Below are positions 57,190 through 64,000 of a DNA stretch of 64,000 nt, piece after piece. The DNA comes from Cognatilysobacter tabacisoli (GTDB lineage: Bacteria > Pseudomonadota > Gammaproteobacteria > Xanthomonadales > Xanthomonadaceae), in contig NZ_QXJI01000001.1 in NCBI RefSeq assembly GCF_003586305.1, positions 744,001-808,000 on the forward strand, given 5' to 3'. The notes below the pieces were generated by a model. That model saw nothing but the letters and a program-made list of their open reading frames with translations, searched no databases and was not told where the DNA came from. The stretch's first letter is position 1. The number at the start of each line of letters is the position of its first letter. A program made the translations under genes and the position numbers.

Positions 57190-58593
57190 ATGAACGCAAC
57201 GGCAAGGACACCGCGCTCGACGGCCAGCCGGCTGATGCTGGCCCAGTGCATCTCGCTGGTGATCGCGGGGCACGCGCACGCACAGTCGGGCGTCGACGAC
57301 GCGGCCGACGATGCGCGCCTGGACCGGCTCGAGCAGCTGCTGCGCGAGCAGAGCGAGAGCATGGAGCAGCTGCGCGACACGCTCCGCCGCCAGGAGGACG
57401 AGATCACCGCGCTGCGGCAGGAACTGGCCGACGAGCAGCTCGACGACCTGCGCGCGCAGGGCGGCGATTCGGACGCGTGGCCTGGCGTGCCGATGCCGAC
57501 CCAGCAGGGCGGGGGCGTGTCGCTGCCGCCGCTGGCCGGCGCAGCGGCGGCCGCCGTCGCGGCCGCGCAGGCCCAGGCGGGCCAGTCCGAGGCGCCGCGC
57601 GTCGAACCGGTCGGGCAGGCGCCGGAAGAGCTGAGCCGTCCGCCGGAAGTCGCGCAGATCTTCCAGCAGCCCGGCGTGCTGACGCCGAAAGGCGGCTTCG
57701 TACTGGAGCCGTCGGTGCAGTACGGCTACTCGGCGACCGATCGCGTCGCGCTGGTCGGCTACACGATCATCCCGGCGATCCTGATCGGACTGATCGACGT
57801 GCGCCAGGTCAAGACGACCACCGTGGTGACGTCGCTAACCGCGCGCTACGGCCTGACCAACCGGTTCGAGCTGGAGGCCCGCGTGCCGTACGTGAACGTC
57901 ACCAGCGACACGATCAGCCGCGAGATCTTCACCGGCACCGCAGTCGACAGCGTGTTCAACTCGCGCGGCAGCGGCATCGGCGACGTCGAAGTGACGGCGC
58001 GCTACCAGATCAACACGCCCGATCCCGACCGTCCGTTCTACGTCGGCTGGCTGCGCTACAAGAGCCGCACCGGCAAGGACCTGTTCGAGGTCACCACCGA
58101 CTGCGTGACGCGCTGCGTGGCCAACGCCACCGGCACCGGCCTGCCGTTGGAGCTGCCGACCGGCAGCGGCTTCGAGGCGGTGCAGACCGGCCTGACCTGG
58201 CTGCTGCCGTCCGATCCGGTCGTCTTCTTCGGCAGCGTCAGCTACCTGCACAACATGCCGCGCAAGAACGTCTCGCGCACCGTGCTCGGCGGCGAGCGCG
58301 AGTTCATCGGCGAGGTCAAGGCCGGCGACATCATCGGCCTCAACGTCGGCATGGGGCTGGCGCTCAACGAGAAGGCGTCGATCAGCATCGGCTACGACCA
58401 GAACATCGTCGGCGAGACCAAGCAGAACGGGGTCGATTCGCCCGGCTCGGTGCGCACGACGCTCGGGACGCTGCTGCTCGGCGGCACCTACCGGCTCGGC
58501 CCGAAGAGCTACCTGAACCTCGCGCTCGGCGTCGGCGCCACGCGCGACGCGCAGGACTCGAGCCTGACGCTGCGCTACTCGCGGGCGTTCTGA
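57190..58593 (+). CDS. Outer-membrane beta-barrel with N-terminal coiled coil (FapF-like transporter)
   Basis: A 467-residue outer-membrane protein: signal peptide about 1-31 (ending HAHAQ), a heptad-type coiled coil at about 40-90 (DARLDRLEQLLREQSESMEQ and following), a Pro/Ala/Gln linker (about 95-160), and a beta-barrel from about 165 ending LTLRYSRAF with the C-terminal Phe of barrel proteins. This coiled-coil-plus-barrel layout is that of FapF, the amyloid secretion channel, though the barrel also resembles the phenol-degradation MetA-type transporter family. The ATG at 57190 has AGGA 9 bp upstream. It is the last gene of the locus and is followed by a hairpin. Confidence 0.75.
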   Translation: MNATARTPRSTASRLMLAQCISLVIAGHAHAQSGVDDAADDARLDRLEQLLREQSESMEQLRDTLRRQEDEITALRQELADEQLDDLRAQGGDSDAWPGVPMPTQQGGGVSLPPLAGAAAAAVAAAQAQAGQSEAPRVEPVGQAPEELSRPPEVAQIFQQPGVLTPKGGFVLEPSVQYGYSATDRVALVGYTIIPAILIGLIDVRQVKTTTVVTSLTARYGLTNRFELEARVPYVNVTSDTISREIFTGTAVDSVFNSRGSGIGDVEVTARYQINTPDPDRPFYVGWLRYKSRTGKDLFEVTTDCVTRCVANATGTGLPLELPTGSGFEAVQTGLTWLLPSDPVVFFGSVSYLHNMPRKNVSRTVLGGEREFIGEVKAGDIIGLNVGMGLALNEKASISIGYDQNIVGETKQNGVDSPGSVRTTLGTLLLGGTYRLGPKSYLNLALGVGATRDAQDSSLTLRYSRAF

Positions 58594-58595
58594 CG

Positions 58596-58622
58596 CGCGC
58601 CCGGCACACGCGGCCGGGCGCG
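58596..58622 (+). terminator. Hairpin after the FapF-like gene
   Basis: CGCGCCCGGC (58596-58605), a 7-nt loop and GCCGGGCGCG (58613-58622): a 10-bp GC stem 2 bp after the stop. There is no T tract. Confidence 0.5.
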
Positions 58623-58693
58623 ACTTGCAGCGCAGCGTGGCATCGGGGATCGTCCACGCACCGGCGCCTGCGCGCTGCCTACGGAACGCGTCG

Positions 58694-59092
58694 ATGTCGC
58701 TGTGGTGGCAGCAGTTGCTGTTGGTGATGGCCGGCGGCGCGCTCGGCGCGGCTGGGCGCTTCTGGCTCGGCGGCGCGCTGCTGCGGCAGCTCGGCACCGG
58801 CATCCCGTGGGGCACGCTGGCGGCGAACCTGATCGGTTCGTTCGCGGTCGGCCTGCTGGCGGTGCTGCTCGAAGGGCGCGGTCCGGCGGCGCTCTACTGG
58901 CGGGCGTTCCTGATCGTCGGCGTGCTGGGTGCGCTGACGACGTACTCGGCGCTGATGCTCGAATGCCTGCTCTATGCGCGCTCGAACCGCACCGGGCTGA
59001 TGCTCGGCTACCTCGGCGGCACGCTGCTGGCGGGAATGTTGCTGGTGTGGGCCGGCGCGCGGCTCGGCGCGCTGCTGCGCGCGGGCGCCTAG
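58694..59092 (+). CDS. crcB: Fluoride ion transporter CrcB
   Basis: CrcB (Fluc) is a dual-topology dimeric fluoride channel in the inner membrane. The 132-residue protein has four hydrophobic helices and the family motifs [30 protein letters not shown] and GALTTYSALMLE, including the conserved Asn and the TTYS stretch. I chose the ATG at 58694 because the membrane domain starts directly after it. It is not part of the amyloid locus. The 70-bp leader was examined for a fluoride riboswitch without a convincing match. Confidence 0.92.
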   Translation: MSLWWQQLLLVMAGGALGAAGRFWLGGALLRQLGTGIPWGTLAANLIGSFAVGLLAVLLEGRGPAALYWRAFLIVGVLGALTTYSALMLECLLYARSNRTGLMLGYLGGTLLAGMLLVWAGARLGALLRAGA

Positions 59093-59098
59093 CCCGCG

Positions 59099-59733
59099 TC
59101 AGCGCCTGCGGCCGCGGTCGACCGCCAGCACGACCGCCATCGACGCGAGACTGCCGAGCGTCGCCAGCGCCATGTCGCGCTGCGCGTCCCACGGATCGCC
59201 CTGCGTACCGAGGTAGGCGACGCCGAGGTCGCCGCCGAACACCAGCGCCGCGGCCCATTCGACCAGCTCGTACAGCACCGAGTGCGACATCACGAAGGCC
59301 ACGGGCAGCACGACGCGCCAGGCGCCGCGCGGCTGCGCGCGCTGCACGATGACGTCGCGGGCGGCCGGCGTCACCAGCGCCCCGTAGAGGAAATGCAGCA
59401 GGCGGTCGTAGTGGTTGCGCTCGAACCCCAGTGCCGCGTCGACCGAAACGCCCAGCCAGCGCTGCGTCCACGCGTCGTACGGCACCTCGGAGTAGGTGTA
59501 ATGGGCGCCGATCTCGTGCAGCAACAGGAACACGAACAGCGCCGCGTAGCTGCCCGTCCGCAGCGGCAGCCGCGTCCGCGACGCGACCAGCCAGGCGACC
59601 GCGAACACGACCAGCACGTTCTCCAGCAGCCAGTCCTGACGGTAGTGCGGTGCGATGCCCGATGCGATCCACGCGATGGCGAACACAGCCAGCAGCACGG
59701 GCGGCAGCCGGTCGCCGGTGCGCGCCGGCACGC

Positions 59734-59737
<4 letters not shown>
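59099..59737 (-). CDS. DUF2238 (YjdF-like) inner-membrane protein
   Basis: A 212-residue polytopic membrane protein with about six hydrophobic helices. The family motif is NHYDRLLHFLYGALVTPAARD, near a LLHEIGAHYTYSEVPYD segment, and a second acidic motif VLYELVEWAAALVFG. Function is unknown. Its ATG overlaps the stop of the P-type ATPase gene (ATGA), so it is co-translated with it and could assist or share a stress role. Confidence 0.85.
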
Positions 59738-62250
<2,513 letters not shown>

Positions 62251-62282
62251 CGAACGGGCATCCCGGCGGGTTGGCGAGGTCG

Positions 62283-62323
62283 AGTATCCGGCGCGCGACG
62301 GCCGCGCGTTTGACCCGCATCAA
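62283..62323 (-). promoter_or_regulatory. FNR-type box and -10 element upstream of the P-type ATPase
   Basis: TTGAC-CCGC-ATCAA (62310-62323) is one base from the FNR/ANR consensus TTGAT-N4-ATCAA. On the minus strand GATACT (62288-62283) lies where the -10 should be if the box is centred at -41.5, the classic activating position. The ATPase ATG is at 62250. Confidence 0.65.
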
Positions 62324-62336
62324 GCCGGCGCGCGCC

Positions 62337-63590
62337 TCAGTCGAAATGCACGACGAGCGCGAACGCCAGCACCATCGCGACGATCCCCGGCAGCACGCGC
62401 CACGCGTACGCGCGGCCGCCGCGGAGCGCCGCCATCACGCACTTCATCAGCGAGTTGGTCGCCAGCGCGGCGGTAATCGCCAGCAGCGCGAGTTCCTGCT
62501 CGACCCGGCCCGCGGCGACCAGCTGCGCCGCCGACGCGGTGGCGGCGTGGACATCGGCCAGGCCCGTCGCGGCGAGCACCCACGGCAGGCTGCGGTCGCC
62601 GAGCAGCTGCTGGGCCACGGCGGCCAGCAGCATCGCGCCGGCGACGATCGCGACGAAGGCCAGCGCGTGCCGCGGTTCGAACGGCCGTCGACCGGCCAGG
62701 CGATGGCCGTCGAGGCCGCCGCGGAACGCCTGCACGCTCGCCAGCACCGCCGCAGCGACCGCCACCGTGCCGGCGGCGGCCAGTGGGACGGCGGCGTGCC
62801 GCAGCAGCGGCGGCGACAGCGCGGCCAGCACCACGGCCAGCTGCACCACCGTGCCGACGTTCGACACCAGCCCGGCGCTCGCGAACGCCGCGGCCAATGG
62901 GGGCTCCGCGCGCGCCTTGTCGCCCATCGCGGCGATGGTGGCGGTGCTCGATACGAAGCCCCCGGCCAGCCCCGCGATCGCCAGGCCCCAGCGCGCCCCG
63001 AACAGCCGCAGCGCGAGGTAGCCCGCGGTGCTCACGCCCATCACCGCGACCAGCAGCGTCCACAGCCGCCGCGGGTTGATCGCGCCCCACGGGTCGATGG
63101 GCCGGTCCGGCAGCAGCGGGAGCACCACGAACGCGGCGGCGACGAGCAGCAGCGCGTCGTGCAGCTCCTGCGGCGTGAGGTGCTCGCGCGAGAAGTGGTG
63201 CAGGCGCGACTTGCTGGCCAAGGTGATCGCCACGACCACGCCCAGCGCCGCGGCCAGCCCGGCGCTGCGCATCGCCAGCACGCCGAGCAGGAACGTCGCC
63301 AGCATCGCCACTTCGGTGGTCAGGCCCGGGTCGTGGCGGCGCGTGTGCCGGTAGCTGGCCAGGACCGCCGCAACGACGAAGACGCCGGCGATCGCGACGC
63401 CGACCGGCCCGACCAGCTCGGCGATCGCGCCGCCGAGCGACAGCAGCAGAAAGGTGCGGACGCCCGCCGCCGCGCGCGACGGGCCGGCCCCTTTCGCCCG
63501 CTCGCGCTCGATGCCGACCAGCAGGCCGATGCCGAGCGCGGCCGCCAGCCCGGTCAGCACGTGGGGGGACAGGGCGGTCTCGGTCAGCAT
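62337..63590 (-). CDS. MgtC/SapB-DUF4010 family membrane protein
   Basis: A 417-residue polytopic protein with about ten or more hydrophobic helices. The N-terminal MgtC/SapB-like part has LAAALGIGLLVGIERERAKG and a GVRTFLLLSLGG segment; the rest is DUF4010. Function is unknown, possibly transport or stress survival. The ATG at 63590 was preferred over a TTG at 63626. It lies upstream of the P-type ATPase on the same strand and shares its own upstream region, with an FNR-type box, with the divergent SDR gene. Confidence 0.88.
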   Translation of the reverse strand: MLTETALSPHVLTGLAAALGIGLLVGIERERAKGAGPSRAAAGVRTFLLLSLGGAIAELVGPVGVAIAGVFVVAAVLASYRHTRRHDPGLTTEVAMLATFLLGVLAMRSAGLAAALGVVVAITLASKSRLHHFSREHLTPQELHDALLLVAAAFVVLPLLPDRPIDPWGAINPRRLWTLLVAVMGVSTAGYLALRLFGARWGLAIAGLAGGFVSSTATIAAMGDKARAEPPLAAAFASAGLVSNVGTVVQLAVVLAALSPPLLRHAAVPLAAAGTVAVAAAVLASVQAFRGGLDGHRLAGRRPFEPRHALAFVAIVAGAMLLAAVAQQLLGDRSLPWVLAATGLADVHAATASAAQLVAAGRVEQELALLAITAALATNSLMKCVMAALRGGRAYAWRVLPGIVAMVLAFALVVHFD

Positions 63591-63646
63591 GGCCGAAGCT
63601 TGCGCGGGCGCGGCCACGGGTGACAACCTCCGCGCGACACGGGAGC

Positions 63647-63660
63647 TTGATCCGGATCAA
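63647..63660. promoter_or_regulatory. Perfect FNR/ANR-type box
   Basis: TTGATCCGGATCAA is a perfect palindrome and an exact match to TTGAT-N4-ATCAA. It lies between the divergent MgtC/DUF4010 gene and the SDR gene. If centred at -41.5 for SDR, transcription would start near 63695, with CTGTAG near 63686-63691 as -10. Confidence 0.75.
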
Positions 63661-63750
63661 GACGCGGGCGCCGGCGCTCGCGTCTGCTGTAGCCATCGCC
63701 GCGGCGCATCCACGTGCCGAAGGCCGTCACGCACCCGCCAGGAGGCCACC

Positions 63751-64000
63751 ATGGATCGCTTGAAAGGCAAGACCTGCGTCATCACCGGCGGCGCGCTCGG
63801 CATCGGGCGCGCGTGCGCGCTGCGGATGGCGGAGGAGGGCGCGGCGATCGCCGTGTTCGACGTGCTCGATGCGCAGGGGCGTGAGCTGGTCGACGAGCTG
63901 CAGGCCGGCGGCGCGCGGGCGCGCTACTGGCACGTGGACGTCGCCAGCGAGGCCTCCGTGCAGGCGGCGATGGACGAGGCCGCCGCGCACTTCGGCGCGC
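63751..64000 (+). CDS. SDR-family oxidoreductase, N-terminal part (truncated by window end)
   Basis: The first 83 codons of a short-chain dehydrogenase/reductase, cut by the window edge. The N-terminus MDRLKGKTCVITGGALGIG has the Rossmann motif TGGALGIG, followed by FDVLDAQG (an acidic residue suggesting NAD preference) and a WHVDVAS segment. GGAGG precedes the ATG by 5 bp. Substrate unknown. It follows a perfect FNR-type box. Confidence 0.9.
   Translation, partial: MDRLKGKTCVITGGALGIGRACALRMAEEGAAIAVFDVLDAQGRELVDELQAGGARARYWHVDVASEASVQAAMDEAAAHFGA

Noticed and set aside
58623-58693. Fluoride riboswitch upstream of crcB.
   Set aside because: There is a GGGGATCG start and a CCTACG near the end, but the conserved GATGGC and GCTGATGAC segments are absent. 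A covariance-model search (crcB RNA motif) would settle it; a significant hit would reverse this.

Overview
This 64 kb window is a very GC-rich (roughly 70% by eye) chromosomal segment of a gammaproteobacterium of the Xanthomonadaceae/Lysobacteraceae, most like Lysobacter or a close relative. The evidence is the gene order recN-hrcA-grpE-dnaK-dnaJ-(DUF1631)-dapB-carA-carB-greA-rpfE-recJ-rpfD-prfB-lysS-rpfG-rpfC-rpfF-rpfB-acnA-acnB, which is the xanthomonad rpf (DSF quorum-sensing) neighbourhood. No insertion sequence, integrase, phage gene, CRISPR array, rRNA or tRNA gene was seen.

Region by region. (1) 1-7.1 kb: the tail of a DUF2199 gene, recN, then the heat-shock block hrcA/grpE/dnaK/dnaJ with two clear sigma-32-type promoters. 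(2) 7.1-19.2 kb: an unknown exported protein, a DUF1631 protein, dapB, carAB, greA, rpfE, recJ. (3) 19.2-37.5 kb: the DSF block. An acyltransferase gene sits between recJ and rpfD. The RpfG (HD-GYP) / RpfC (hybrid kinase) signalling pair converges on rpfF (DSF synthase), with rpfB (acyl-CoA ligase) upstream of rpfF. A small lipoprotein gene and the aconitases acnA (rpfA) and acnB follow. prfB has the classic +1 frameshift site. Downstream of acnA the last ~20 codons of the gene and its terminator hairpin are repeated in a 152-bp tandem array. (4) 37.5-53.5 kb: two minus-strand operons (exported protein-Nudix-mnmA-hflD and trxB-GNAT-aat-infA) interleaved with plus-strand clpS-clpA, ald, ftsK, lolA, an exported protein and rarA. 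(5) 53.5-58.6 kb: a five-gene exported-protein locus resembling the Pseudomonas Fap functional-amyloid operon: a Gly/Asn/Asp-rich major protein, two smaller exported proteins, a stand-alone C39-type peptidase and a coiled-coil/beta-barrel outer-membrane protein. Both smaller exported proteins carry a double-glycine processing motif that fits the C39 peptidase. This is the most novel-looking system in the window. (6) 58.6-64 kb: crcB, then a minus-strand set (MgtC/DUF4010 membrane protein, P-type cation ATPase, DUF2238 membrane protein) and the start of an SDR gene. Two FNR-type boxes suggest oxygen-responsive control of this last set.

How the parts work together: RpfB/RpfF make and recycle the diffusible fatty-acid signal, RpfC senses it, and RpfG degrades cyclic-di-GMP. 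In xanthomonads this pathway controls extracellular enzymes, biofilm and surface traits. A secreted amyloid-like fibre system about 25 kb away is a plausible, untested target. All statements are from reading the sequence; no database search was run.
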